In this document: one piece after another, positions 24,282 to 32,658 of the stretch | How positions within the stretch are numbered: the first letter of the stretch is position 1 | Layout: the number at the start of each line of letters is the position of its first letter | Assembly (NCBI RefSeq): GCF_900100925.1 | Contig: NZ_FNKO01000002.1 | Span: 186,001 to 250,000 of the forward strand | DNA length: 64,000 nt | Reading direction: 5' to 3' | Origin: Actinopolyspora saharensis | Lineage (GTDB): Bacteria; Actinomycetota; Actinomycetes; Mycobacteriales; Pseudonocardiaceae | Position numbers and translations under genes: made by a program | The notes under the pieces: generated by a model | Told to the model about the DNA's origin: nothing | Database searches by the model: none | The model's input: only the letters and a program-made list of their open reading frames with translations

Positions 24282-25457
24282 ATGCGCACCCAGGTCGCGA
24301 TCGTGGGAGCGGGACCGGCGGGCATGCTGCTGTCCCAGCTGCTGCACCTGCAGGGAATCGATTCCGTCGTGCTCGAACGCCGCAGTCGCGAGTACGTGCA
24401 GCAGCGTGTGCGGGCGGGGGTCCTCGAGCAGGGCACCGTCGACGTGCTGCGGGACGCCGACGTGGCCGAGCGCCTGGACGAGCAGGGGCATCCGCATCAC
24501 GGGGTGAACGTGCAGTTCGACGGGGAACGTCTGCGCATCCCGCTCAGCGAGCTCACAGGTGGCCGTACCATCACCGTTTACGGCCAGCAGGAAGTGGTCA
24601 AGGATCTCGCCGACCGCCGGGAGAAGGACGGCGGCCGGGTGTACTACGAGGTGTCGGACGTCTCCGTCGACGGGGTCGACACCGATCGACCGGTCGTGCG
24701 ATTCACTTCCGACGGGAGCACGCAGGAGCTGCACTGCGACTACGTGGCCGGTTGCGACGGTTTCCACGGAGTGTGCCGGAACACCGTTCCCGATTCGGTC
24801 CGCACCACTTATGAACGGGTTTATCCGTTCGGCTGGCTCGGAATACTCGCCGAAGTGGCACCGTCCAGCGAGGAATTGATCTATTCGAACCATCCAAACG
24901 GGTTCGCTCTGCACAGTCTCCGCTCCTCCGAATTGAGCAGGCTGTACTTGCAGTGCGATCCACAGGATCCGATCGAGCAGTGGCCGGACGAACGGATCTG
25001 GGAAGAGTTGCAGACCAGGTTGGGAACTCCGGGCTGGAAGCTGCGCGAAGGCCCCGTGATCGACAAGAACATCACGGCGCTGCGCAGCTTCGTCACCGAA
25101 CCGATGAGTTACGGCAGGCTGTTCCTGGCCGGGGACTCGGCCCACATCGTTCCGCCCACCGGTGCGAAGGGGCTCAACCTCGCCGTGGCCGATGTGGACC
25201 GGCTGGCACGCGCGCTCACCGATCGCTACCACAGCGGCAGTACCACGGGGCTGGACACCTACTCCCAGGAGTGCCTGCGCCGCGTGTGGCGGGTGCAGCA
25301 CTTCTCCTGGTGGATGACCTCGATGACGCACCGCTTCGACGGGCCGGACTCCGCCTACGACAGGCGGTTGCAGCGCTCCCAGTTCGACTACCTGTGCTCC
25401 TCGGAGGCCGCTGCCACGACACTCGCCGAGAACTACGTGGGACTGGCCGCGGTCTGA
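24282..25457 (+). CDS. pobA: 4-hydroxybenzoate 3-monooxygenase
   Basis: A 391-residue FAD-dependent aromatic hydroxylase converting 4-hydroxybenzoate to protocatechuate with NAD(P)H and O2. Visible motifs are the FAD-binding VGAGPAGM (8-15), the ERRSREYVQQRVRAGVLEQG segment specific to PobA, the DG motif region YVAGCDGFHGVCR and the FAD ribityl site RLFLAGDSAHIVPPTGAKGL. The ATG at 24282 has GGGGAGG at good spacing; another ATG five bases earlier is out of frame. No protocatechuate (pca) genes are adjacent, so the product must be processed by enzymes encoded elsewhere. Confidence 0.94.
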   Translation: MRTQVAIVGAGPAGMLLSQLLHLQGIDSVVLERRSREYVQQRVRAGVLEQGTVDVLRDADVAERLDEQGHPHHGVNVQFDGERLRIPLSELTGGRTITVYGQQEVVKDLADRREKDGGRVYYEVSDVSVDGVDTDRPVVRFTSDGSTQELHCDYVAGCDGFHGVCRNTVPDSVRTTYERVYPFGWLGILAEVAPSSEELIYSNHPNGFALHSLRSSELSRLYLQCDPQDPIEQWPDERIWEELQTRLGTPGWKLREGPVIDKNITALRSFVTEPMSYGRLFLAGDSAHIVPPTGAKGLNLAVADVDRLARALTDRYHSGSTTGLDTYSQECLRRVWRVQHFSWWMTSMTHRFDGPDSAYDRRLQRSQFDYLCSSEAAATTLAENYVGLAAV

Positions 25458-25526
25458 TCGACTGCTTTCCGGGCTCCGGCTCCCGGGGCGGGAGCAGGCC
25501 GGTTCGGGCCTGCGGAGCTCTCCACC

Positions 25527-25571
25527 CGGTAACCGCGGAAGGCGGACGTGCTGCCTGCTCCGCGGTTACCG
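25527..25571 (+). terminator. Terminator of pobA
   Basis: A perfect 13-bp stem (25527-25539 with 25559-25571, arm CGGTAACCGCGGA) and a 19-base loop, 70 bases past the pobA stop. It may also end minus-strand transcription from the zinc-ribbon gene, which converges on it. Confidence 0.75.
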
Positions 25572-25624
25572 TCCGGCGGCTCCCCGTTCGGGGCGCCGCC
25601 GCGGGGCTTCCACGTGGTTACGCG

Positions 25625-25711
25625 TCACCCGCACTTGGGGCATCTCGGTGGGCCCTCACCTCCCTGCGGGGGAATCATCGGGCCACCACATTCCGGACAC
25701 ATCGACGGCAT
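25625..25711 (-). CDS. 28-residue zinc-ribbon microprotein
   Basis: A 28-codon ORF with two zinc knuckles: CPECGG (Cys5, Cys8) and CPKCG (Cys24, Cys27), 15 residues apart, a complete four-cysteine zinc ribbon with almost nothing else. Its ATG (25709-25711) shares one base with the TAA of the upstream 131-residue gene (TAATG), and CAGGAG lies just ahead, so it should be translated by termination-reinitiation. A second ATG at codon 4 would have better spacing. The protein is too short for ordinary gene callers. Function unknown; by analogy it may be a folded partner of, or antitoxin-like subunit for, the upstream protein (speculation). Confidence 0.72.
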   Translation of the reverse strand: MPSMCPECGGPMIPPQGGEGPPRCPKCG

Positions 25712-26106
25712 TACTCCTGTTCCTGGTGCAGCACCTCCGAGCAGTCCTCGGCCGTGACCGCCTCAACCCAGAGATCCAACCGGCCGTGCTCACAGGCGAA
25801 CGAGAGATAGATGCTGTCGCCGTACGAGGCCACCAGCTCGTCCTCGAACAGATCCCGCTCGAGATGGCGGTCGTCACCGACCGTCCCCCATCCCGCATCG
25901 GCACCGAGCAGTTTCACCGGTTCGGCGGACAGGTACACGCGCTTCATCCGATACAGCCATTCGGCCACGGCACGCGGGCTGGACAGCACGTGGTCCGGGG
26001 ACCGACGCAGTCGGTCCGCACGTGTGGACGGCACGTTCCCGGCACGCTGTTCGACGTAGGCGTGCCAATGTTGACCGAGCCGGTCCCGCTCGTCGAAATC
26101 GCGCAT
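25711..26106 (-). CDS. Hypothetical protein coupled to a zinc-ribbon microprotein
   Basis: A 131-residue soluble protein; the ATG at 26106 follows GGGAGCGACACCG (GGGAG). An in-frame ATG at 26121 is an alternative. Features are the N-terminal MRDFDERDRLGQHWHAYVEQ, then RRSPDHVLSSPRAVAEWLYR, a middle rich in acidic residues (GDDRHLERDLFEDELV) and a C-terminal strand SIYLSFACEHGRLDLWVEAV. I do not recognise the family. It is co-transcribed with the 28-residue zinc-ribbon ORF that begins inside its stop codon. No defence or secretion domain is visible. Confidence 0.72.
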   Translation of the reverse strand: MRDFDERDRLGQHWHAYVEQRAGNVPSTRADRLRRSPDHVLSSPRAVAEWLYRMKRVYLSAEPVKLLGADAGWGTVGDDRHLERDLFEDELVASYGDSIYLSFACEHGRLDLWVEAVTAEDCSEVLHQEQE

Positions 26107-26769
26107 CGGTGTCGCTCCCATTCGATCGCCGGCACACCACCTCCCCTCCGTCGGAAGGCGCGCTGGCGGCGGTCGTTCCCGCGAATCGGGTCCGACCCCC
26201 TTTGAATCGATACAGCATTGTGGATCACACCCGGGAAACGGGTGCGTCACCCGGCATCTCCGCGGAGATCGCCGCGTCCTTGCCCGGAGAACGAACCCGC
26301 GGGAACCGGATTCGACCGCGAGGGACGCGAACCACTGGGCCGCCGAGCTCAGCACTCCGGAACAGCACATTGATCAACTGTTCCACGTTCTCCCGGGAGC
26401 GAGGACACCGGCCTTTTTTCTTTCGTGGAAGCTTTTCTCCTCGAACCAGTCGCTCGGACAGTGAAAAGCCGGAACACAGCGGAACAAGACTTAGAAAGCT
26501 ATTCACGAAAAAGCCGTGATCCGACCGTCCACGTCGCACCCCGGTCGGACGGCAAGCACCGCTTCCCCGGGTGGATGCGGGGACGCCCGACGACGAACGG
26601 CGCCGAGGCCGTGAAGGAGCGCACCGCTCACTCGACGTCGACACTCGCGCGGCAAGCCACGCCCCGGAGCACCCGACTCAGCGCGCTCGAGCGAGGGGTT
26701 TCCTATGGCAAAAGCATGGGGGCGATCTTGGTCCGGTGTCCCCACACCTGCGCTGTCCTGCTGTTTCGG
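26107..26769. other. Intergenic region with dyads, no gene recognised
   Basis: 663 bases between the hypothetical gene and tRNA-Met, with patches of lower GC (26400-26520). It holds a 7-bp inverted repeat GGAACAG/CTGTTCC (26359-26365 and 26378-26384), an off-centre TTGATCAA palindrome inside it, and CACCCG-GGAAA-CGGGTG at 26228-26244. Frames across it have no domain character. Confidence 0.45.
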
Positions 26770-26844
26770 TGGGACGGGTGGGACTTGAACCCACGACAAG
26801 ACGAATTATGAGTTCGCTGCTCTGACCTGCTGAGCTACCGCCCC
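26770..26844 (-). tRNA. tRNA-Met (anticodon CAU)
   Basis: A 75-nt cloverleaf on the minus strand: acceptor GGGGCGG/CCGTCCC (one G-U pair), D arm GCTC...GAGC, anticodon stem GCGAA/TTCGT with loop CTCATAA, and T arm GTGGGTTCAAGTCCCAC. The features fit the elongator methionine tRNA rather than the initiator, which has an unpaired first base. An Ile2 (lysidine) tRNA cannot be fully excluded from sequence alone. Confidence 0.9.
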
Positions 26845-26976
26845 TGGAACGATCGAACTGATCGTATCGGGTCCTGCCCGCTGCACGGCACCGGGGTCAT
26901 CTCCATGGTACCGGACCCGAGAAAGATCGACGCACCCGGCGGTGCGTCGATCTCGGGCATCGAATCCGACGCCTCA

Positions 26977-27189
26977 TCAGCGGCCGATGAACATCGCGAC
27001 GTCGAACGAACCGGTCAACTGACCGATGATCACGACCGTCGCCAGCAGTGCTCCGACACCGGCCACTGTCAGCAAAGCCAGCATGGCCAGGTAGACCAAC
27101 GCCTTCAACGGTTTGGGCAGCTCGGTCACCGACGAGATGCCGGGCAACGAAAACTGCCGAGGGCTCCTGTCGATACCAGGTGCGGACAT
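26977..27189 (-). CDS. Small membrane protein
   Basis: A 70-residue protein; the ATG at 27189 is preceded by GGGGGAG, better than the upstream ATG at 27219. After a polar N-terminus (SAPGIDRSPRQFSLPG) there is one long or two short membrane segments (LKALVYLAMLALLTVAGVGA and LLATVVIIGQL), then a short tail ending FIGR. No family recognised. It stands alone between two tRNA genes. Confidence 0.6.
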   Translation of the reverse strand: MSAPGIDRSPRQFSLPGISSVTELPKPLKALVYLAMLALLTVAGVGALLATVVIIGQLTGSFDVAMFIGR

Positions 27190-27797
27190 GATATCTCCCC
27201 CGATCTCTGCGATCCCCATGTACTTTTCCGTCGTCCCGGGGACGAAGAACGACGGAAGCCGCGTTGTGCTTCAACGGCAACGAACCGATCGCGAATACGA
27301 GCCTACTCCAGGGCCGACCCGGCCCCTGAACGCGCGATCAGGCTGTGCGCTGCGCAAATTTCCCACACACCACTTCAACTACACCCACAAGATCGTCAAT
27401 GGACCACGGATCGTTACCCGAGACTGACCTTTCCGACATCAATACGCCCGATTGGGGGATAGCTGGAGTGTTGCCTCTCCGCTATGGTGCTTCGTTCTTC
27501 GCACGTCGACCCCCGGTCCGGCGGCCCGCGCACTTCGGACGGCCCGCGCAGTGGACGCAGTCCGGACCTCACCCCGCGGAGGAGGTGGGCCACGGCCCCG
27601 CACCCTGCTCCACCACAGTGGATCGAATCCCGGACGGACTCGCCCCGGAGACGTCCGAGGGGAGGCCGAACCCGGACGACGTGCGCTGCACATCACTTCT
27701 GGGTGTCACCCGCCAGGGCCATATCCGACACCACGACAACGGTCGCGGAAAACCACCCCGAACAGCAAAAAGCCCGGGTCGCAGACCCGGGCTTGCG
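27190..27797. other. Intergenic region between a small membrane gene and tRNA-Asn
   Basis: 608 bases. It contains the tRNA-Asn terminator at its right end. Several overlapping frames cross it on both strands, but none shows a recognisable domain or a good ribosome site. Nothing else identified. Confidence 0.45.
27771..27793 (-). terminator. Rho-independent terminator of tRNA-Asn
   Basis: A perfect 10-bp stem AGCCCGGGTC/GACCCGGGCT with a three-base loop; on the minus strand it is followed by a T run (CTTTTTG) and starts five bases past the tRNA 3' end. The clearest classical terminator in the window. Confidence 0.92.
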
Positions 27798-27869
<72 letters not shown>

Positions 27870-28076
27870 ATGTTTTGTTCTCTCCCCAGCGCCTCGCGCT
27901 GACAACATCTACTGTAGCGCACCCGCCGAAGCCCGCGAACACCCCCCTCCCCTTTTGGGAAAACCCCTGGTCACCCCTGCACCACCCCTGGATGGACGAC
28001 TCGCTCGGCGCCACGGCCGGGACACCTCAGGCAGACGCGCTCCCGTCGCGGAGTCAGTACGTCGCGCAGCCCCCGA

Positions 28077-28850
28077 CTACGCCCGCCGGACCACGACGAA
28101 CACCCGGCGAAACGGGAACCACGTTGAACCGTCCGCCTCCTCCGGATACGCACTGCGCAGCATCGGCGCCAGCTCCTCCAGGAAGCGCTCCCAGCTCCGC
28201 TCGTCCAACAGGGCGCGCACGGGACGCAAGGCGGTGCCCCGCAGCCAGTTCAGCACCGGGTCACGACCGTGCAAGCGGTGCACGTAGGTGCTCTCCCACG
28301 CGTCGATCAGCACGTTCGGCCCGGAGAGGGCCCGCGCGTACTCCAGCGGGGTGAGCACCCTGTCCGGATCCCGGAGCGCGTCACGGAGCGCGGCCCCCGT
28401 CTCCTCGCCCCACTCCGCCCGCGAGGCCAGTTCGTAAACGGCCCGGTGCGCGGGCGCACGGAAGTTCCCGGGCAGCTGCATCCCGAACACCGCCCCGACC
28501 GGCAGCGCGTCCAGCCACCCGCGAACCAGTTCGACATGATCGGGAACCCACTGCAGCACCGCGTTGCAGACCACCACGTCGGTGTCCGCCCCGGGGGACC
28601 AGTCCCGCACGTCCAGAACTCGGGCCTGCACGCCGGCCTCCACCGCCGCGCGCACCATCTCCGGCGCGGAATCCAGCGCCTCGAGGCGCGCCGCGGGCCA
28701 CCGCCGCGTCAGCAGCGGGGCGAGGTTGCCCGTCCCGCATCCCAGATCAACCACGCTCGCCGGATCCGGGTGGTTCATCCTGGCCAGCAGATCCCGGGCG
28801 GGACGTTCCCGCTGGTCGGAGAAGGCCAGATAAGTCTCCGGATCCCACAC
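28077..28850 (-). CDS. tam: Trans-aconitate 2-methyltransferase
   Basis: A 257-residue SAM-dependent methyltransferase. The start MWDPETYLAFSDQRERPARD is diagnostic of Tam. The SAM-binding motif I is VVDLGCGTGNLAPLL (about residues 33-47); VVVCNAVLQWVPDH is the post-II motif, and GAVFGMQLPGNFRAPAHRAV is family-specific. It methylates trans-aconitate, a by-product that inhibits aconitase. It appears monocistronic: the next gene upstream on this strand ends 79 bases before its start region. Confidence 0.9.
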   Translation of the reverse strand: MWDPETYLAFSDQRERPARDLLARMNHPDPASVVDLGCGTGNLAPLLTRRWPAARLEALDSAPEMVRAAVEAGVQARVLDVRDWSPGADTDVVVCNAVLQWVPDHVELVRGWLDALPVGAVFGMQLPGNFRAPAHRAVYELASRAEWGEETGAALRDALRDPDRVLTPLEYARALSGPNVLIDAWESTYVHRLHGRDPVLNWLRGTALRPVRALLDERSWERFLEELAPMLRSAYPEEADGSTWFPFRRVFVVVRRA

Positions 28851-28929
28851 GGCGGATCACTCCTCGAAACAAAAACAGTACATCCGTACTGTATCCGGGG
28901 AGTGCTTCACCCGGAAGCGCCCTTCCGGG

Positions 28930-29475
28930 TCATCCGACGCCGTGCTCCTCACGTTCCAACCGACGGGCGACCTCGCGGGCGTACTCGGCCAGCGCGTCCT
29001 CGTCGGTCTCCCGATCGGGTCGGACCTGCAACACCGTGCCGTCGACACCGGGCACCCTGCGCCGCACGAAGCGGGCCCCGCCCACCGACAGCTCGCGGTA
29101 CTGGGTGGACTTGATCGAACCGGTCACCCGCGCGTGCACAACATCGGGCAACCTGCCGGACCGGTCCAACCGGAAACGACGCCGCGGCAGGTCACGCAGC
29201 AACACCGCCCCGTCGACCCTGCGGTACTCCTCGGCCTCGGTCAGCACCAGCACCCCGTCGCGCCAGACGGCCCTGTTCAGCAGGTGCCAACCGATCCTGC
29301 GCGCCCCGGACTCACCCGGCACCCACAGACCGCGATTCGTGGCGACCAGCGCTCCCCGCGCGGACGCGGCCGAGGCCAGCACCCGCTCCTCCGCGTCCAG
29401 CGCACCGTCGAACCCCTCCGGCAGCGGGACACCACCACCGAGCCGCGCGAGCGCGCGCCTGAGCCAGGAGATCAT
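28930..29475 (-). CDS. Conserved protein downstream of dnaG, function unknown
   Basis: A 181-residue soluble protein whose ATG (29473-29475) overlaps the dnaG stop (ATGA). Its strand-rich middle, with ERVLASAASARGALVATNRG, LWVPGESGARRIGWHLLN and VLVLTEAEEYRRVDGAVLL, reads like a small beta-barrel resembling bacterial PH-like domains; this is a weak structural guess. The C-terminal helix is ALAEYAREVARRLEREE. Tight coupling to dnaG implies co-expression with primase, but not necessarily a role in replication. Confidence 0.75.
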   Translation of the reverse strand: MISWLRRALARLGGGVPLPEGFDGALDAEERVLASAASARGALVATNRGLWVPGESGARRIGWHLLNRAVWRDGVLVLTEAEEYRRVDGAVLLRDLPRRRFRLDRSGRLPDVVHARVTGSIKSTQYRELSVGGARFVRRRVPGVDGTVLQVRPDRETDEDALAEYAREVARRLEREEHGVG

Positions 29476-31376
29476 GCCACACCTTCCACGGCCTGTTGCA
29501 GCAGCGACTTGTGGTAGTGCTCCAGCGCGACCAGATCGCCGAACAGCGCGTGGTACTCCTCGGGGTCCTCGATCGGCGAGATCCGCTGCACCCGCGACTT
29601 GATGTCGTCGATCTGACGCGCCACCAACCGCTCCCGCACCCTGGCGAGCACCCCACTGACGTAGCGGTGGTCCTGCTCGGACTTGGTGTCCGGCGTCTCG
29701 ACCGCCAACTGGGACAGCAACCGGGTGCTCGTCTCGTCGGAGCACTGCGCGCGGACGGCGTCCACCAGCGCGGCGCCCGAAAGTCCCGCCTGCGTGCCAC
29801 CGGCCTTGAGCAGGGCCTCGTGCAGCGCCCGGTAGATCGGCTCGGTGAAGGCCTCCTCGGGCAGGGCGTCGTAGACCGGTCCCGCCAATCCCGGGGCCTG
29901 CAGAGCGGTCTTCAGCGCCTCCCGCTGGGACCAGCGCGGATCATCCCTGGAGGGACGCCCCGGGAGCGCGTCCCGCTCCGCGGAGTCGTTCCGCTGCTCC
30001 GCGGCACGCCGATCGCGTTTGCGCCGCGGCCCGTCCTCGACCGGCTCCCCGGCCGACTCCTGCACCCGCCGAACGACCTGGTTCTCGTCGTTCCAGCCGG
30101 TCCAGTGGGCGAGCTGCACGGCGTAGCCGTCCCTGCTCGCGTGGTCCTTGATCCGCGCGACCAGCGGTATCGTCCGGCGCAGGGCGGCGACCCTTCCGTC
30201 CACCGAGTCGAGGTCGTAGCCGTCCAGCAAGCTCCGAACGGCGAACTCGAACAGCGGCCGCCGCCGGGCCACCAGGTCGCGGACGGCGCCGTCCCCCTTA
30301 CGCTGCCTCAGCTCGCAGGGATCGCTTCCGTCCGGGGTGATCGCCACGTAGGTCTGCGCGGCGAACTGCTGCTCCCCGTCGAAGGCCTTCAGCGCGGCGT
30401 TCTGCCCGGCCTCGTCACCGTCGAAGGTGTAGATGACCTCGCCCCTGAAGGTGTCGTCGTCCATCATCAGCCTGCGCAGCACCCCGAGGTGCTCGTCGCC
30501 GAAGGCGGTCCCGCAGGAGGCCACGGCAGTGGGGACGCCCGCCAGATGCATCGCCATCACGTCGGTGTAGCCCTCGACCACCACGGCCTGGTGACGCTTG
30601 GCGATCTCGCGCTTGGCCAGATCGACGCCGAACAGCACCTGGGACTTGTTGAAGATCGGCGTCGCGGGGGTGTTGACGTACTTCGCCTCGATCGGGTCCT
30701 CGTCGAAGACGCGCCGCGCGCCGAAACCGACCACATCACCCCCGAGGTCCTTGAGCGGCCACAGCAGCCTCCGGTGGAACCGGTCTATCGGCCCGCGCCT
30801 GCCCTCCCGGGACAACCCCGCCTTGTAGAGCTCCTCCAGCTCGAAGCCCTTGTTCAGCAGGTGCTTGGTCAGCCGGTCCCAGCCGCTGGGCGCGAAACCG
30901 CATCCGAACTTCGTCGCGGCCGCCTCGTCGAAACCACGAGCCGTCAGGAACTCCCTCGCCTGCCGCGCCTCGTTGGAGCGCAGCTGCTCGGCGTAGAACT
31001 CGGCGGCGAGCCGGTTCGCCTCGACCAGCCTGCTCCTGGTGCCCGGCTCTCGACTGTTCGTGGGCTCGCCGCCCTCGTAGCGCAGCCGCACACCGCTCCG
31101 GTCCGCCAACCGCTCCACGGACTCGACGAAGCCGAGGTGCTCGGTCTTCATCAGGAAGGCGATGACGTCCCCGCCCTCGCCGCAGCCGAAGCAGTGGAAG
31201 GTCCCGTGGTTGGGACGCACGTTCAGCGAGGGGGTCTTCTCGTCGTGGAAGGGGCACAGTCCCTTCAGAGCCCCACCACCGGCGCGACGCAACGCGACGT
31301 ACTCACCGACCACGTCGTCGATCCGGTTGCGTTCGCGGACTTCGGCGATGTCGCTTTCCCGGATTCGTCCCGCCAC
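29472..31376 (-). CDS. dnaG: DNA primase
   Basis: A 634-residue primase that makes RNA primers at the replication fork. The N-terminal CHC2 zinc-binding domain has LCPFHDEKTPSLNV and HCFGCGEGG; the catalytic core has the Toprim signatures VVVEGYTDVMAMH and TFDGDEAGQNAAL; the C-terminal domain (residues 450-634) should bind the replicative helicase. An arginine-rich linker PRRKRDRRAAEQRN joins core and tail. It shares an overlapping junction with the downstream gene. Homologue size is as expected. Confidence 0.96.
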   Translation of the reverse strand: MAGRIRESDIAEVRERNRIDDVVGEYVALRRAGGGALKGLCPFHDEKTPSLNVRPNHGTFHCFGCGEGGDVIAFLMKTEHLGFVESVERLADRSGVRLRYEGGEPTNSREPGTRSRLVEANRLAAEFYAEQLRSNEARQAREFLTARGFDEAAATKFGCGFAPSGWDRLTKHLLNKGFELEELYKAGLSREGRRGPIDRFHRRLLWPLKDLGGDVVGFGARRVFDEDPIEAKYVNTPATPIFNKSQVLFGVDLAKREIAKRHQAVVVEGYTDVMAMHLAGVPTAVASCGTAFGDEHLGVLRRLMMDDDTFRGEVIYTFDGDEAGQNAALKAFDGEQQFAAQTYVAITPDGSDPCELRQRKGDGAVRDLVARRRPLFEFAVRSLLDGYDLDSVDGRVAALRRTIPLVARIKDHASRDGYAVQLAHWTGWNDENQVVRRVQESAGEPVEDGPRRKRDRRAAEQRNDSAERDALPGRPSRDDPRWSQREALKTALQAPGLAGPVYDALPEEAFTEPIYRALHEALLKAGGTQAGLSGAALVDAVRAQCSDETSTRLLSQLAVETPDTKSEQDHRYVSGVLARVRERLVARQIDDIKSRVQRISPIEDPEEYHALFGDLVALEHYHKSLLQQAVEGVA

Positions 31377-31554
31377 GCGACCAGTCTAGATGGCCCGCAC
31401 CCGCCGACCGAGCACGCGGTCCCGGTGATTTCCCACTCGCCTCCGGCACCCCTCGAGTGCGCCGCGACCACCTCGACGCTCCCCGCCGGGATGACGCCTG
31501 TGGACGCGTGGGCGGGAAACCACCCGACCGAGGCACTCAACCGGGCACAACGGG

Positions 31555-31570
31555 ATTGTTCGGGCACAAT
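31555..31570. promoter_or_regulatory. Inverted/direct repeat just upstream of the SigJ-like gene
   Basis: ATTGT (31555-31559) and ACAAT (31566-31570) flank TCGGGC. CGGGCACAA also appears twice as a direct repeat (31542-31550 and 31561-31569). The start codon follows only seven bases later, so this is probably promoter or operator DNA of a leaderless or nearly leaderless transcript. Confidence 0.4.
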
Positions 31571-31576
31571 CGCAGT

Positions 31577-32506
31577 GTGCGATCCGCGGAAGAGGTTCTG
31601 GCCAAGGAATTCGACGACCGACGTACGCGGCTGACCGGGTTGGCCTACCGACTCACCGGGAGCATCGCGGACTCCGAGGACGTGGTGCGCGAGACCCGGA
31701 TGCGACTGACCGGGCTCGACGGGGCCGAACGCGCCGGGATCGACGACCTGGGGGCCTGGTTGAACCGGACCGCGGGGGCGCTGGCCGTCGAACGGGCCCG
31801 CACCGCCTCCGTCCGCAGGAAGCACTACGTCGGCCCCTGGCTGCCCGAGCCCATCGTGCTCGAGCACGGCAGCCCGGAACCCCCGGGGGCCTTCGGGGTG
31901 GTGGCGGGCGCCGCGGACGTGCGCATGGCCGCGTTCCGATTAATTCAGCAGCTCAGCCCCGAGCACCGCACGGCGCTGGTGCTGCACGACGTGTTCGGGA
32001 TCGGCTTCGACGAGATCGCGGCGATGCTCGAGTGCTCGGTGGACGCGGCGCGACGCAACGCGACCCGGGCAAGGCACACCGTCCAGCGGGCCGATCCCCC
32101 CGAGCGGGTGCCGGCGCAGCAGCAGCACGAGGTGATCCGGGCACTGCTCGCGGCGCTCTCGGACGAGGACCAGTGGGCCGTAGCCCGCGCACTGCACCCG
32201 CGGGCAACCGTCTACGGCGACAGCGACGGCAAGGCGCGCAGCGCGCTGCGCCCGGTCAGCGGCAGGGAACGAGTGGCGCGCTTCCTGCTCGGCCTGATGC
32301 GCAAGTACGCGCCCTCCGCGCTGACGAGCACGCGTCCGGTTCTCGTCAACGGCGACCCGGGACTGCTGCTGCCGGGGTCCCCGGAGGGAACCCCTTCCGA
32401 ACGCGCCGCGGCCCGGCGCGTGGTCGGCTTCGCGGTGCGGGACGGACGTGCTGCCGAGATCCACGACATCGTCAACCCCGACAAGCTCCGGCGCGTACCG
32501 CTCTGA
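31577..32506 (+). CDS. sigJ: ECF sigma factor of the SigJ/ECF41 type with NTF2-like C-terminal domain
   Basis: A 309-residue sigma factor starting at GTG 31577. Region 2 (RRTRLTGLAYRLTGSIADSE) and region 4 (LIQQLSPEHRTALVLHDVFG, HTH FDEIAAMLECSVDAARRNAT) are followed by a SnoaL/NTF2-like domain from about residue 180 (EVIRALLAALSDEDQW through AVRDGRAAEIHDIVN). In ECF41-type factors this appended domain replaces a separate anti-sigma factor and tunes activity. Atypically, the DVVRETRMRLTG part of region 2 is somewhat divergent from the usual VQD/E-F pattern. No ECF41 partner gene (carboxymuconolactone decarboxylase or oxidoreductase) is adjacent. Confidence 0.85.
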   Translation: MRSAEEVLAKEFDDRRTRLTGLAYRLTGSIADSEDVVRETRMRLTGLDGAERAGIDDLGAWLNRTAGALAVERARTASVRRKHYVGPWLPEPIVLEHGSPEPPGAFGVVAGAADVRMAAFRLIQQLSPEHRTALVLHDVFGIGFDEIAAMLECSVDAARRNATRARHTVQRADPPERVPAQQQHEVIRALLAALSDEDQWAVARALHPRATVYGDSDGKARSALRPVSGRERVARFLLGLMRKYAPSALTSTRPVLVNGDPGLLLPGSPEGTPSERAAARRVVGFAVRDGRAAEIHDIVNPDKLRRVPL

Positions 32507-32580
32507 GAGCTGTCGACGAAGATCCGTTCGGAAACGAGCACCCGAGCTTCCGCCGAGAAACCGCCCGAGCAACCGGCACC

Positions 32581-32657
32581 GCCGATCCTCGAACCGATCC
32601 GCCGATCCTCGAACCGATCCGCCGACCCTCGAACCGACCCGCCGACCCTCGAACCGG
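32581..32657. repeat. 20-bp tandem repeat, about 3.9 copies
   Basis: Units of 20 bases starting GCCGATCCTCGAACCGATCC at 32581, 32601, 32621 and (partial) 32641. The first two are identical; the third and fourth share a T-to-C change. The array ends one base before the stop of the serpin gene and lies between it and the convergent sigJ. Confidence 0.9.
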
Positions 32658-32658
32658 T

